This document shows positions 33,131 through 42,223 of a stretch of DNA of 64,000 bases, piece by piece. Below the pieces are notes generated by a model that saw only the letters and a program-made list of their open reading frames with translations, was not told the DNA's origin and searched no databases. Made by a program: the position numbers and the translations under genes. Origin of the DNA: UBA11136 sp964482135 (GTDB lineage: Bacteria > Pseudomonadota > Alphaproteobacteria > UBA11136). The DNA lies in contig CAYZWF010000007.1 in NCBI GenBank assembly GCA_964482135.1, positions 1-64,000 of the forward strand. Direction: 5' to 3'. Each line of letters starts with the position of its first letter. The stretch's first letter is position 1.

Positions 33131-33532
33131 TTATCCGTTTTTCCTGGATCCGCCGCGTTTGCGGCCGCGCTTGCCCTTGGGTTTCTCGCCGGAGCTTTCC
33201 TCGGGTTCGTCATTGGCCACCGGCTCGGTCTTGGTGAGCACATCGGACACGGTTCCCCGCATCACGGTTACGCGTACGCCTTCGGAAATATCCACCGAGA
33301 GCTCATTGTCGTTGACCCGGGCCACGGTGCCGACGATACCACCGCCGGTGACAATACGATCGCCACGCCGGATGGCGTCAAGCATGGCGTTATGCTCTTT
33401 CATTTTCTTCTGCTGGGGACGGATCAGAAGGAAGTAAAAAACCGCAAAAATAAGGATCAGCGGCAGAAACATCTGGAATATGGATGGTTCCGCCGCACCG
33501 GCGGTCTGGGCAAAAGCGTCGGAAATAAACAT
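33131..33532 (-). CDS. yajC: Preprotein translocase subunit YajC
   Basis: A 133-residue YajC, the small inner-membrane accessory of SecDF. One membrane helix at about 19-42 (FLPLILIFAVFYFLLIRPQQKKMKEH) is followed by the family block GDRIVTGGGIVGTVARVND. A basic and acidic extension of about 40 residues (ending KGKRGRKRGGSRKNG) is longer than in the 110-residue enterobacterial protein. It is the first gene of the yajC-secD-secF run and is divergent from the DUF815 gene, with 151 nt between starts. Confidence 0.95.
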   Translation of the reverse strand: MFISDAFAQTAGAAEPSIFQMFLPLILIFAVFYFLLIRPQQKKMKEHNAMLDAIRRGDRIVTGGGIVGTVARVNDNELSVDISEGVRVTVMRGTVSDVLTKTEPVANDEPEESSGEKPKGKRGRKRGGSRKNG

Positions 33533-33683
33533 GCGTGGCCCCGCGATAGGTCAAAGAGTTCGCCGGACTATAACGACAGGGCGCATATTTGCAACCGTCC
33601 TGCGGAATTGACCCCCCGCCCGGCTTTGCCCATTATGAGCGCCCCTTATCGACGACCTTGCCCCTTTCCAGCCCCATATCATC

Positions 33684-34565
33684 ATGACCGACTCTCCAGA
33701 CGATCCCCTGCTCCACCGCATCGCCGAGGCCCTCGAACGCCTGGCGCCGCCGCGAGCCCTGGAAAACGATTTCGCCGCGGCGGACGCCTTTACCTGGCAT
33801 CCCGAACGCGGCCGCCTGGAGCCGGTCATAAGGGTCAATCTGGTGGCGCTCGCCCTGCTCAAGGGGGTGGACGATGTGCGCGATATCCTGCTGAAAAACA
33901 CCCGCTGTTTCGCCGCCGGCCTGCCCGCCAACAACGCCCTGCTCTGGGGCGCGCGGGGCATGGGGAAAAGCTCCCTCATCAAATCCGTCCATGCCGCCAT
34001 CAACACGGAATTGAAGGAAAAAAAAGGCAAGGCCTCGCCGCGGCCTCTGATCCTGGTGGAAATCCACCGTGAAGACGTCCCCACCCTGCCCGATCTTCTT
34101 CGTGTCCTCGGCGATTGCGGCCGCCGCGCCATTCTGTTTTGCGACGACCTTTCCTTCGACAGCAGTGATTCCACCTATAAATCCCTGAAAGCCGTTCTCG
34201 AAGGCGGCATCGAGGGACGGCCCGGAAATGTGATTTTCTACGCCACCTCCAACCGCCGCCACATGATGGCCCGGGAAATGATCGACAACGAAACGTCCAC
34301 CGCCATTAATCCGTCCGAGGCGGTGGAGGAAAAGGTCTCCCTCTCCGACCGTTTCGGTCTGTGGCTCGGCTTCCATAGCTGTGACCAGGACACCTATTTC
34401 GCCATCGTCGAAGGCTATGCCGGCCATTTCGGCCTCAAGATCAAGCGCCAGGAACTCCACGCCCAGGCCAATGAATGGTCGGTGACGCGCGGCGCGCGGT
34501 CGGGCCGTGTGGCCTGGCAGTTCATCCAGGACCTGGCCGGTTCCCAAGGTAGAAAACTGGACTGA
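33684..34565 (+). CDS. DUF815 ATP-binding protein
   Basis: A 293-residue P-loop ATPase of the DUF815 family. Walker A is GARGMGKSS (89-97) and Walker B LFCDDLSF (D154/D155); the sensor region ATSNRRH near 190 and DRFGLWLGF near 220 complete an AAA-like fold. It has no membrane segment. The role of the family is not established; it is widely conserved in alphaproteobacteria. Here it is the only rightward gene inside the 16-kb leftward run, between nlpD and yajC, and it converges on nlpD. Confidence 0.9.
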   Translation: MTDSPDDPLLHRIAEALERLAPPRALENDFAAADAFTWHPERGRLEPVIRVNLVALALLKGVDDVRDILLKNTRCFAAGLPANNALLWGARGMGKSSLIKSVHAAINTELKEKKGKASPRPLILVEIHREDVPTLPDLLRVLGDCGRRAILFCDDLSFDSSDSTYKSLKAVLEGGIEGRPGNVIFYATSNRRHMMAREMIDNETSTAINPSEAVEEKVSLSDRFGLWLGFHSCDQDTYFAIVEGYAGHFGLKIKRQELHAQANEWSVTRGARSGRVAWQFIQDLAGSQGRKLD

Positions 34566-34604
34566 GTAAAAAGCTCGGCTGATCCTTGTCGGCCCTAACC
34601 TACT

Positions 34605-35582
34605 CTACAGATACTTAGCAGGGTCCACGGCGCGGGTGCCGCGCCGCAGCTCAAAGTGAAGTTGCGGCTTCGAGACATTGCCGGTGCTCCCGGCATTGGC
34701 CACCACCTGGCCCCGTTTCACTTTCTGGCCCCGTTTCACGAGGATGGAATCGTTGTGGGCATAGGCCGATGTCCAGCCTCCGGCATGCTTGATCAGCAAC
34801 AGGTTGCCGAATCCCTGTAATTCGTTTCCGGCGTATACCACCACGCCATTTTCCGCGGCCTCCACGGGCGCGCCCTTGTCCGCCAGAATATTTATGCCGT
34901 CATTGTGGAGCCCACCCTTGCTGGGACCATAGACACCCACGACCTGGCCCTGTAGCGGCCTATGAAAGCGGCTCGAGGCGCGGGGCGGTGGCGGCGCATA
35001 GGAAGGGGGGGGGTTGGGACTGTCTGTGGATGTTTCCCGTCTGCTTGCCGTGCCCGAAGATGAGGCCGTCTTTCCACCGGACGGGGAAGCGGCGATGACG
35101 GCGGGCAGGTTCAGTTTCTGACCCACACGGATAGTTTCCGGAGGATCGAGCCGGTTGACGCGGGCCAATAGACTCATATCCACGCCATAACGCCGTGAAA
35201 TGCTGTAGAGCGTATCCCCGGCAACCACGGTATGGGTGCGGCTTCGCGGCAATGAAAGAAGCGATCCGGTCAACAATGTATAGGGCGGCCGCAGCCGGTT
35301 GGCCTCAATCAGATCGCGCAGGGGAACGTTATATTTTCGGGCGATGCCGAACAGGGTATCCCCGCGCTGCACCCGCACCTCGCCCTTGGTTATTGCCGCG
35401 GGTTCAGGGGTGACGGCCTTGGCCGCGGCAGGGGTCTTGGTTTTCACCGGCTCCTTGCGCCGGCCATAGGGGTCTTCGCCGTAGATATAGCGTTCGCATC
35501 CCGTCAGACCCGCACCCAGAGCTGTGCCCAGGACTGCGCACAAACACAAGACTATGAAACGGGCGGAAATACGGCGTGGCAT
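34605..35582 (-). CDS. nlpD: NlpD-like LysM/M23 lipoprotein
   Basis: A 325-residue lipoprotein: lipobox LTGC with the lipidated Cys29, two LysM repeats (VQRGDTLFGIARKY and VVAGDTLYSISRRY), a Ser/Pro-rich linker and a C-terminal M23 fold. The metal motifs are degenerate: HNDGINI where active enzymes have HxGxD, and QLHFE where they have HLHFE. AYAHNDS is as in NlpD. So it is probably an activator of an amidase at the division septum and not an enzyme. The start at ATG 35582 excludes a longer frame that overlaps pcm. Its place after surE and pcm is as in many proteobacteria. Confidence 0.9.
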   Translation of the reverse strand: MPRRISARFIVLCLCAVLGTALGAGLTGCERYIYGEDPYGRRKEPVKTKTPAAAKAVTPEPAAITKGEVRVQRGDTLFGIARKYNVPLRDLIEANRLRPPYTLLTGSLLSLPRSRTHTVVAGDTLYSISRRYGVDMSLLARVNRLDPPETIRVGQKLNLPAVIAASPSGGKTASSSGTASRRETSTDSPNPPPSYAPPPPRASSRFHRPLQGQVVGVYGPSKGGLHNDGINILADKGAPVEAAENGVVVYAGNELQGFGNLLLIKHAGGWTSAYAHNDSILVKRGQKVKRGQVVANAGSTGNVSKPQLHFELRRGTRAVDPAKYL

Positions 35583-35613
35583 GGATGGAGTGTATATCCC
35601 GACGGGCCCGCCT

Positions 35614-36276
35614 TCAATCGGCTCCAAGATCGGAAGAGCCGGAATCGGGCTCACCTTCCACCAGCGGCACGAAGCGTACGCCGAGCAATTCCTCATGGTC
35701 GTATCCTGTGGCCGTGCGGGTCACGCGCAACACCTGCTGGTCGCCGTATTCGTCACCCACCGGCACCACCATGATGCCGCCTTCCTCAAGTTGATCGGCC
35801 AATGCCGGCGGCACGTCGGCAGCCGCCGCGGTAACGAGAATGCGGGCAATGGGAGCCTGTTCCGGCCAGCCCTTGGAGCCATCCCCCACCCGTGTGGTGA
35901 TATTGGTGAGGCCGAGCTCGGCGAACCGTTTCTCGGCCTGGGCCATCAGCCGCTTGTGGCGCTCGATGGTGTAAACCCGGCGGCACAGGCGGGAAAGGAT
36001 GGCGGTCTGATAGCCCGACCCGGTGCCCACTTCGAGAACCCGCATGCGTTCCTCCACCCGCAGGGCCTGGGTCATCACCCCCACCACCAAAGGCTGGCTG
36101 ACGGTCTGGCCGCAATCGATGGGCAAGGCCACATTATCGTAGGCGCGATCATGGAGAGCCTCGGGCATAAAGACCTCCCTGGGAGTCAGTTCGATGGCCG
36201 ACAACACCCTGGTATCGCTGACCCAGGACCGTCTCAGCTCCATGATGAGGCGGATTTTCTTGGCCTCTAGATTCAC
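35614..36276 (-). CDS. pcm: Protein-L-isoaspartate O-methyltransferase
   Basis: A 220-residue Pcm, methylating isoaspartyl residues so that damaged proteins can be repaired. The substrate motif CGQTVSQPLVVG (about 53-64), the SAM loop LEVGTGSGYQTA (about 80-91) and ARILVTAAAADVPPAL (about 140-155) are intact. The start overlaps the surE stop by 4 nt (ATGA), as expected for the surE-pcm pair. A second Pcm-like gene at 59033 lacks the substrate motif. Length is normal. Confidence 0.96.
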   Translation of the reverse strand: MNLEAKKIRLIMELRRSWVSDTRVLSAIELTPREVFMPEALHDRAYDNVALPIDCGQTVSQPLVVGVMTQALRVEERMRVLEVGTGSGYQTAILSRLCRRVYTIERHKRLMAQAEKRFAELGLTNITTRVGDGSKGWPEQAPIARILVTAAAADVPPALADQLEEGGIMVVPVGDEYGDQQVLRVTRTATGYDHEELLGVRFVPLVEGEPDSGSSDLGAD

Positions 36277-37055
36277 GGGAACACCTTTTTCAAATTTTTA
36301 ATGGCCGCCTTATGGGTGAGGTCGAGATTGAGCGGCGTCACCGAAATGGCATTCTCGCGGATCGCGCCCAGATCGCTGTTGGCGGTGGGTTTGTCCTCCA
36401 CCCGCATACTGCCGAACCAGAAATAGGGCCGCCCGTTGGGGTCCACCCTTTCGCACATGTCGCTGCCGATTTTGCGTCCGCCCTGGGGCACCACACGGAT
36501 GCCACTGACGGCCTCGGCCGCGCAGTCGGGAAAATTGACGTTGATCAGTGCGCCCGGCGGCCAGCTCTGGGAGCCCAGCCGTTGCAGCAGCTGCGGCAGA
36601 TGCTTGATGGCGGTAGACCAGCGCGCGGGTTCCCCATCCGTTGTCACCTGGGACAGGGCGATGGCGGGAATACCGAGAAGGGTGGCTTCCATGGCCGCGG
36701 CGATGGTGCCCGAATAGGTCATGTCCTCGCCCAGATTGCCGCCCCTGTTGACGCCAGAGAGAACCAGCGTCGGTGGCTTCTTCTCAAGCACCTTCTTGAT
36801 GGCGAGAAGAATACAGTCGGTGGGCGTACCGTCCACGGCGAAACGCCGTGCCGAGAGCTTACGCAGGCGCAACGGACGTTGCAGGGTCAGGGAATGGCCG
36901 GCGCCGCTTTGTTCGGATTCCGGCGCCACCACCCACACGTCACGGCAGATTTTGCGTACGGTTTTTTCAAGGGCTTTGAGTCCCGGCGCGTGAATGCCGT
37001 CATCATTTGAAAGAAGAATGCGGGCCGAAGAAAGATCCAGCGGCGCCTTAAACAT
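36273..37055 (-). CDS. surE: 5'-nucleotidase SurE
   Basis: A 260-residue SurE, a metal-dependent nucleoside 5'-monophosphate phosphatase linked to stress survival. The metal site LLSNDDGIHAPG (about 14-25), with paired Asp, is followed by VAPESEQSGAGHSLT and VLSGVNRGGNLGEDMTYSGTIAAA, all family hallmarks. The start overlaps the end of serS by 8 nt and the stop overlaps pcm by 4 nt, so serS-surE-pcm are coupled. Confidence 0.97.
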   Translation of the reverse strand: MFKAPLDLSSARILLSNDDGIHAPGLKALEKTVRKICRDVWVVAPESEQSGAGHSLTLQRPLRLRKLSARRFAVDGTPTDCILLAIKKVLEKKPPTLVLSGVNRGGNLGEDMTYSGTIAAAMEATLLGIPAIALSQVTTDGEPARWSTAIKHLPQLLQRLGSQSWPPGALINVNFPDCAAEAVSGIRVVPQGGRKIGSDMCERVDPNGRPYFWFGSMRVEDKPTANSDLGAIRENAISVTPLNLDLTHKAAIKNLKKVFP

Positions 37056-38334
37056 CGGGGGCGATCACTTCCAGCCCTCCCATATAGGGACGCAGGGCTT
37101 CCGGCACCTCCACCGAACCGTCAGCGCGCTGATAATTTTCAAGAATGGCGACCAGCGTCCGGCCCACGGCGATACCCGAACCGTTGAGGGTGTGAACAAA
37201 ACGGGTGCCCTTGCCTTGTGCCGGACGGAATCGCGCCTTCATGCGCCGCGCCTGGAAATCGCCACAGTTGGAACAGCTTGAAATCTCGCGATAGGTGTCC
37301 TGGCCAGGCAGCCAGACCTCGAGATCATAGGTCTTACGCGCCCCGAAACCGGTATCCCCGGAACATAAAACAACCACCCGGTACGGCAGGCCGAGCCGTT
37401 TCAGCACTTCCTCGGCACAGCCCGTCATGCGTTCCAGCTCTTCCTCCGAGTCGTCGGGGTGAACCATACTCACCAGCTCCACCTTGGTGAATTGATGCTG
37501 GCGAATCATGCCGCGGGTATCCTTGCCCGCGGCCCCGGCCTCGGAGCGGAAACACCATGTCATGGCCGTATAACGGCGCGGCAGGGTGTCCTCCTCCACG
37601 ATCTCATCGGCCACCATATTGGTGAGCGGCACTTCGGCGGTGGGAATGAGCCAATAACCGCCTTCGGTACGAAAGAGGTCTTCGGCGAATTTCGGCAGCT
37701 GTCCGGTACCGAACAGGGCGTTGTCGCGCACCAGGGCCGGCGGATTGATCTCTCTATAGCCATGCTCCTCGGTATGGAGGTCGAGCATGAAGGCGGCCAG
37801 CGCCCTTTCCATCCGGGCCAGGGCGCCCGACAACAGGACAAACCGCGCCCCCGACATCTTCGCCGCGGCGTCGAAATCCATACCGCCCAGAGCTTCGCCA
37901 ATCTCCACATGATCCTTGGGCGCAAAATCGAAGGAAGGCGGATCACCCACACTGCGCTCAACCCTGTTGGCGCTTTCATCGGCGCCGTCGGGAACGTCAT
38001 CGGTGAGGATATTGGGCACCCCGGAAAGAAGAGCTTCCAGCGCCTCGCCCTGCTCCCGTTCCTGATCCTCCAATGCCTGCATTTCCTCCTTCAGCGCCGC
38101 CACCTCGGCCATGCATTTTTCGGCCTCGGCATCCTCGCCCTTTCCCTTGAGGACGCCGATTTCCTTGGACAGGCTGTTGCGGCGCTCCTGTTTCTCCTGC
38201 AGGGCGGTCTGTATCTCGCGGCGCGAGGAATCGGATTTTATGAGATCGGAACTGCCGGGCTCGGAGACGCCCCGGCGCTTCATGGCGGCGTCAAAAGCCT
38301 CGGGGTTGTCGCGAATCCATTTGATGTCGAGCAT
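37048..38334 (-). CDS. serS: Seryl-tRNA synthetase
   Basis: A 428-residue class II synthetase charging tRNA-Ser (and tRNA-Sec). The N-terminal coiled-coil arm (about 30-105, with KGKGEDAEAEKCMAEVAALKE) binds the long variable arm of tRNA. Class II motifs follow: motif 2 as CFRSEAGAAGKDTRGMIRQHQFTKVEL, and motif 3 as LNGSGIAVGRTLVAILENYQ. Length is normal. It starts 70 nt after the tatC stop and overlaps surE, so it links the tat and surE segments of the run. Confidence 0.98.
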   Translation of the reverse strand: MLDIKWIRDNPEAFDAAMKRRGVSEPGSSDLIKSDSSRREIQTALQEKQERRNSLSKEIGVLKGKGEDAEAEKCMAEVAALKEEMQALEDQEREQGEALEALLSGVPNILTDDVPDGADESANRVERSVGDPPSFDFAPKDHVEIGEALGGMDFDAAAKMSGARFVLLSGALARMERALAAFMLDLHTEEHGYREINPPALVRDNALFGTGQLPKFAEDLFRTEGGYWLIPTAEVPLTNMVADEIVEEDTLPRRYTAMTWCFRSEAGAAGKDTRGMIRQHQFTKVELVSMVHPDDSEEELERMTGCAEEVLKRLGLPYRVVVLCSGDTGFGARKTYDLEVWLPGQDTYREISSCSNCGDFQARRMKARFRPAQGKGTRFVHTLNGSGIAVGRTLVAILENYQRADGSVEVPEALRPYMGGLEVIAPDV

Positions 38335-38404
38335 GGGGTGTTTCGTCCTGTTACTTCTTGCCGGGGTTATATGGGGTCACGAGAGACGCGTCCACACTCG
38401 GCAC

Positions 38405-39235
38405 TCATTCACCCTCTTGAGGCTCCGGTTCGGGATCATCCCGGCGTTTCTCAATACAACGCACGGCGAGAATGGAAAATTCGTAGAGCAGCAAAATGGG
38501 CAGGGCGAGGCCAATCTGGCTGATGATGTCGGGCGGGGTCAGCACCGCCGCCGCCACGAAGGCCAGCACAATGGCGTATTTACGCTTGCGGGCCAGGGAC
38601 TCGGCGCTCACCATCCCGACCCGGGCCATAAGGGTCAGCAGCACCGGGAGTTGAAACGCCAGACCGAAGGCGAAAATCAGGGTCACCACCAGGGAAAGAT
38701 ATTCATTGACCTTGGCCTCCAGCTGTATGGGCAGGGAGCCGGCAGCACCCAGGCTCTCGAAACTGAGGAAGAAGCTCCAGGCCAGGGGGAAAATTAAATA
38801 GTAGACCAGCGCGCCACCGGCGGCGAAAAGAACCGGCGTGGCGATAAGAAACGGTAAAAAAGCGCCCTTTTCATGTTTATAGAGCCCCGGCGCCACGAAC
38901 ATCCAGATCTGCCCGGCGACGATCGGAAAGGACAGAAAAAGAGCGCCATAGAGGGACACTTTGAGATAGGTGAAAAAGACCTCCGCCAGCCCGGTATAAA
39001 TCAGCCGCCGATGGCCCTTTTCCTCCAACAAAGCCGCAAGAGGGTCCACCAGAAAGGCGTACATATATTCGGCGAAATAAAAACAGACCCCGAAGGCCAC
39101 CACGAAAGCGCCGATAGCCCACATGAGACGGTTACGAAGTTCCAGCAGATGCCCCACAAGAGGCATGGCCTCGTCCGTGCTCTCTTTATCGGTGCTAGTG
39201 GGCTGATCGGGTGGATGCTGTTCCGGCACAGACAT
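38405..39235 (-). CDS. tatC: Sec-independent translocase subunit TatC
   Basis: A 276-residue TatC, the receptor subunit that binds twin-arginine signal peptides. Six membrane helices are seen. The N-terminal cytosolic block MPLVGHLLELRNRLMWA and PLAALLEEKGHRRLIYTGLAEVFFTYLKVSLY contain the residues that contact the signal peptide, and FGLAFQLPVLLTLMARVG the fifth-helix motif. It starts directly after the tatB stop with no gap. The extra basic and acidic C-terminal tail (about 15 residues) is cytosolic. No regulatory site was seen. Confidence 0.97.
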   Translation of the reverse strand: MSVPEQHPPDQPTSTDKESTDEAMPLVGHLLELRNRLMWAIGAFVVAFGVCFYFAEYMYAFLVDPLAALLEEKGHRRLIYTGLAEVFFTYLKVSLYGALFLSFPIVAGQIWMFVAPGLYKHEKGAFLPFLIATPVLFAAGGALVYYLIFPLAWSFFLSFESLGAAGSLPIQLEAKVNEYLSLVVTLIFAFGLAFQLPVLLTLMARVGMVSAESLARKRKYAIVLAFVAAAVLTPPDIISQIGLALPILLLYEFSILAVRCIEKRRDDPEPEPQEGE

Positions 39236-39568
39236 CTAGCCGTTCCCCGGCTTGGATGTGTCGGGTTTCGGAGTTCCCTCGCCACCGCCTATATCCTCGG
39301 GGGCTACGGTGCGGGGTTGTATGGAAAGCGCATCTTTTTCGGCGCTGAGACGTAATTTTTCCAGTTCGGGATCGTCGAAGACTTCCTTGCCGAGATCAAC
39401 CTCGTCGGCCATCTCGTCAATGCTGTCACGAAATTCCTTGGCCATGGCGCGGGCACGGGAAAGCGCCCGTCCTATGGTGCGCAGCACAACGGGCAGCTCT
39501 TTTGGTCCCACCACCACGACAATGGCGACGGCCACAAGCGCCATTTCGGTCCAGCCAATATCAAACAT
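39236..39568 (-). CDS. tatB: Sec-independent translocase subunit TatB
   Basis: A 110-residue TatB. One N-terminal membrane helix (MFDIGWTEMALVAVAIVVVVGP) with the conserved Glu (residue 8) is followed by the hinge Gly-Pro, an amphipathic helix (KELPVVLRTIGRALSRARAM), and a charged C-terminal tail. The MFDIGWTE opening identifies TatB over TatA. With TatC it forms the complex that first binds the twin-arginine signal. It lies 86 nt after tatA and abuts tatC. Confidence 0.95.
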   Translation of the reverse strand: MFDIGWTEMALVAVAIVVVVGPKELPVVLRTIGRALSRARAMAKEFRDSIDEMADEVDLGKEVFDDPELEKLRLSAEKDALSIQPRTVAPEDIGGGEGTPKPDTSKPGNG

Positions 39569-39654
39569 GCCCGGTTCTTCCTTCCAGGCTTGAATACAGA
39601 AATAAGGATGAAAAAATCCGCGCCCATCCTCGGGGTGTCATGGGATCACAGCCT

Positions 39655-39900
39655 TTACTCCTTGGCGGCGGTTTTCCCCTCTTGCGAATCCTTGTCACCC
39701 GCGGATTCCGATCCCTTGCCTTCCTCCAGGCTTTGTCTGGCCCCAGTGTCGGTGGAATCACCACTCTCATCCTTGAGGCCGGCCTTGAAATTTTTCACTC
39801 CCTTGGCAATGTCACCCATCACACGAGGAAGTTTCCCGGCCCCGAAAATGATCAGGACAATCACCAGGATCAAAATAATTTGCCAAGGACCAATGCTCAT
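39655..39900 (-). CDS. tatA: Sec-independent translocase subunit TatA
   Basis: An 81-residue TatA, which polymerises to form the protein-conducting element of the Tat system. It has the membrane helix IGPWQIILILVIVLIIFGAGKLP with the FG hinge, then the amphipathic helix PRVMGDIAKGVKNFKAGL, and a charged tail rich in Ser, Asp and Lys. It is the first of the tatABC genes and lies 100 nt downstream of scpB, enough room for a separate promoter. Confidence 0.96.
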   Translation of the reverse strand: MSIGPWQIILILVIVLIIFGAGKLPRVMGDIAKGVKNFKAGLKDESGDSTDTGARQSLEEGKGSESAGDKDSQEGKTAAKE

Positions 39901-40000
39901 CTAAGAAATTCTCCACAAAGGAAACGGCGGAAACTCCCGCCACGGGACAGCAGTTTCATGATGGCAGAAAGGCGTGGCCATCGCAATGACCTGAAATGCT

Positions 40001-40711
40001 TTACAATTCCTCTTCCACGGCCTCCAGGGGCACATCCCCTTCATCCGCCTCATAGTCTTCGTCGTCTTCCCCGGCTTCTTCCTCCGCACTCGCCTCGGAG
40101 ATGACGTCCTCTATCCCCAGCGCCTTGCGGGCATCGGCGCTGAGCCTGGCATAGGCGGTGATGGACGGGCGCTGGTCAATGAGACCCGCCGCCTTCAGTT
40201 CCTCGATTCCCGGCAGATCATCCACCGATTCGAGTCCGAACTGATCGAGAAACTCGTCGCTGGTGCCCCAGGTCACGGGACGTCCCGGCGTGCGCCGCCG
40301 CCCCTTGGGGCGGACCCATCCCGCCTCCAAAAGCGTGTCGAGGGTTCCCCGGCTCAGGGCCTTGCCGCGGATTTCCTCGATTTCGGCGCGCGTTACCGGC
40401 TGGTGATAGGCGATGATGGCCAGGGTTTCCAAGGCCGCCTGGGAAAGCTTGCGCGGCACTTCGGTCTCCAAACGCAAGGCCGGGGCCACGTCGGGCGCGG
40501 TGCGCAACGCCCATTTCGAGCCCACCCGGACCAGATTGACCCCGCGATTGGCGTAATGACCGGACAATTCCTCAAGCAGAGCCGGAATATCCGTCCCCTC
40601 CGGCAGGCGCGAGGCCATGGTGGCCTCGGTCAGGGGTTCAGACGCCGCAAACAGCATGGCCTCGAGGATACGCAGCAACTGGGAATCATCGCCCACAAAC
40701 CCTTCCGTCAT
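40001..40711 (-). CDS. scpB: Condensin accessory protein ScpB
   Basis: A 236-residue ScpB, a winged-helix dimer that binds the ScpA kleisin in the SMC-ScpAB condensin. The blocks LRILEAMLFAASEPLTEATMA, LSQAALETLAIIAYHQPVTRAEIEEIRG and WGTSDEFLDQFGLESVDDLP are family hallmarks. The C-terminal tail is acidic (EEEAGEDDEDYEADEGD) and longer than in Bacillus. It overlaps scpA by 4 nt. No smc gene is in this window. Confidence 0.96.
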   Translation of the reverse strand: MTEGFVGDDSQLLRILEAMLFAASEPLTEATMASRLPEGTDIPALLEELSGHYANRGVNLVRVGSKWALRTAPDVAPALRLETEVPRKLSQAALETLAIIAYHQPVTRAEIEEIRGKALSRGTLDTLLEAGWVRPKGRRRTPGRPVTWGTSDEFLDQFGLESVDDLPGIEELKAAGLIDQRPSITAYARLSADARKALGIEDVISEASAEEEAGEDDEDYEADEGDVPLEAVEEEL

Positions 40712-41529
40712 GATCCATCGCCCTTGCTGTCTTTGGCCTCGGTCCTGGTTTTCTTTACGGCGCGCAGATAGAGGGGGCCGAAACTGTCTTCCTGCCGCAA
40801 CTGCGCCCGGCCCTGTTTCGCCAGTTCAAGACTGGCGGAAAACGTGGCCGCCACCGCGGAGCGCATCATCACCTCGCCGCCCAGGGCCTCGGGCAGGTAA
40901 TTCATGATCGACCCCCAACCCCGCGACTTACCGAGCATCCCCACGAGGCGCTGCAACACATCGTCCATGGAAAAAACCATGATCGGGGCGATATGCAGGG
41001 TGGGATCGGCGGCGCGGCGCTGCTGGTTGCCATAGGCGGTGAGCAACTCGAAAAGCGAAACGTCGATGACGCTGTGGCGGATATTGCGCAGCCCTTCCGG
41101 CGCGCCACGGGGAAAGAAATCCCGTCCCTTGCGGGGCCGCTCCATCAGGCGCAGCCCGGCCTCTTTCATGGCATCATAGCGTTGCAGATGAAACGCCAGC
41201 GCCGCCGCCAGTTCGGGGCCGGTTGGCTCTTCCTCGTCATCATATTTGGGCAGCAACAGGCGTGACTTGAGATAGGCCAGCCACGCCGCCATCACCAGGT
41301 AATCGGCGGCGATCTCCAGACGCATGGAATGGGCGCGGGCGATGTAGTCGAGATACTGATCTGCCAGGGCGAGAATGGAAATATGGACCAGGTCCACCTT
41401 CTGCTCCCGGGCCAGGCTCAGCAACACATCAAGAGGCCCTTCGAAGCCATCAAGATCGAGGATCAGTTGGACCGGGGGCGTGTCTTCCCCAAAACTCCCT
41501 GCCGCCTCGAAACCGTTCTCATCCGTCAT
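40708..41529 (-). CDS. scpA: Condensin kleisin ScpA
   Basis: A 273-residue kleisin that bridges the SMC heads. The N-terminal motif LDGFEGPLDVLLSLAREQKVDL, the stretch RLEIAADYLVMAAWLAYLKSRLLLP and the C-terminal ATFSASLELAKQGRAQLRQEDSFG match the family. It overlaps scpB by 4 nt and follows the membrane protease gene by 10 nt. The chromosome-segregation pair thus sits in an envelope and division run (nagZ, SPOR protein, tatABC, nlpD). Confidence 0.96.
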   Translation of the reverse strand: MTDENGFEAAGSFGEDTPPVQLILDLDGFEGPLDVLLSLAREQKVDLVHISILALADQYLDYIARAHSMRLEIAADYLVMAAWLAYLKSRLLLPKYDDEEEPTGPELAAALAFHLQRYDAMKEAGLRLMERPRKGRDFFPRGAPEGLRNIRHSVIDVSLFELLTAYGNQQRRAADPTLHIAPIMVFSMDDVLQRLVGMLGKSRGWGSIMNYLPEALGGEVMMRSAVAATFSASLELAKQGRAQLRQEDSFGPLYLRAVKKTRTEAKDSKGDGS

Positions 41530-41539
41530 GTCTGTACCC

Positions 41540-42223
41540 TTAAGCCAACCCGGTAAGAGATGTAATCACCCGGATCAGGAAGTCCACCGGGACGCCGATC
41601 AGCCAGCCCAGAATATTGACGCGTATTCCCAACTGGCTACCGATCATAGGCAGAATAAACAGGATTCCGACGATCAGGAACAGCCCATATTTTTCGAGAC
41701 GCGCCAGAGCCAGCGCATAGGGGTGCGGCAACAGACCCACGGCGATGCGGCCGCCATCCAAGGGCGGTATGGGCAACAGGTTGAACACCGCCAGCACCAG
41801 ATTAATCAGCACCGAATTGGTGAGATTGGCAATCAACCAGCCGCGCAACGGATCATCGGCCAGAACCGCGAAATGAATCAGCAAGGCGGAAACGAAGGCC
41901 AGAGCCAGATTGGTTCCCGGCCCGGCGGCGGCCACCCAGACCATATCGCGCTTGGGGTTGCGCAGCCGGGAGAAATCCACCGGCACCGGTTTGGCCCAGC
42001 CGAACAGAAAAGGCGCGCGCAGCAACAGCAGCAAAGCCGGCAGCAGGATGGTGCCGAAGCGGTCCACATGTTTCAGCGGATTGAAGGTGACGCGGCCCAT
42101 GACCTTGGCCGTATCATCGCCCAGCTTCCAGGCCACGAATCCATGCGCCGCCTCGTGCAGGGTGATGGCCAGAAGCACCGGAACCACCCAGATGGAGGCC
42201 GTATAGAGGATCGTTTCAAACAT
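41540..42223 (-). CDS. Site-2 protease family (M50) membrane protein
   Basis: A 227-residue integral membrane metalloprotease. The zinc motif is HEAAH (His23-His27) in the first membrane helix and the third ligand lies in NLLPIPPLDGGRI (about 168-180). The family cleaves inside membrane helices, but small versions without PDZ domains, like this one, have no known substrate. Five to six hydrophobic segments are present. Its start overlaps the nagZ stop by 8 nt and it lies 10 nt before scpA, so it belongs to the same transcript. Position between nagZ and scpA is common in relatives. Confidence 0.93.
   Translation of the reverse strand: MFETILYTASIWVVPVLLAITLHEAAHGFVAWKLGDDTAKVMGRVTFNPLKHVDRFGTILLPALLLLLRAPFLFGWAKPVPVDFSRLRNPKRDMVWVAAAGPGTNLALAFVSALLIHFAVLADDPLRGWLIANLTNSVLINLVLAVFNLLPIPPLDGGRIAVGLLPHPYALALARLEKYGLFLIVGILFILPMIGSQLGIRVNILGWLIGVPVDFLIRVITSLTGLA

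Noticed and set aside
33684..34565. Anti-phage ATPase
   Set aside because: DUF815 proteins are widespread in housekeeping contexts and no effector gene is next to it.
37459..38523. Rightward 354-codon frame
   Set aside because: Antisense to serS and tatC; no ribosome binding site or homology.
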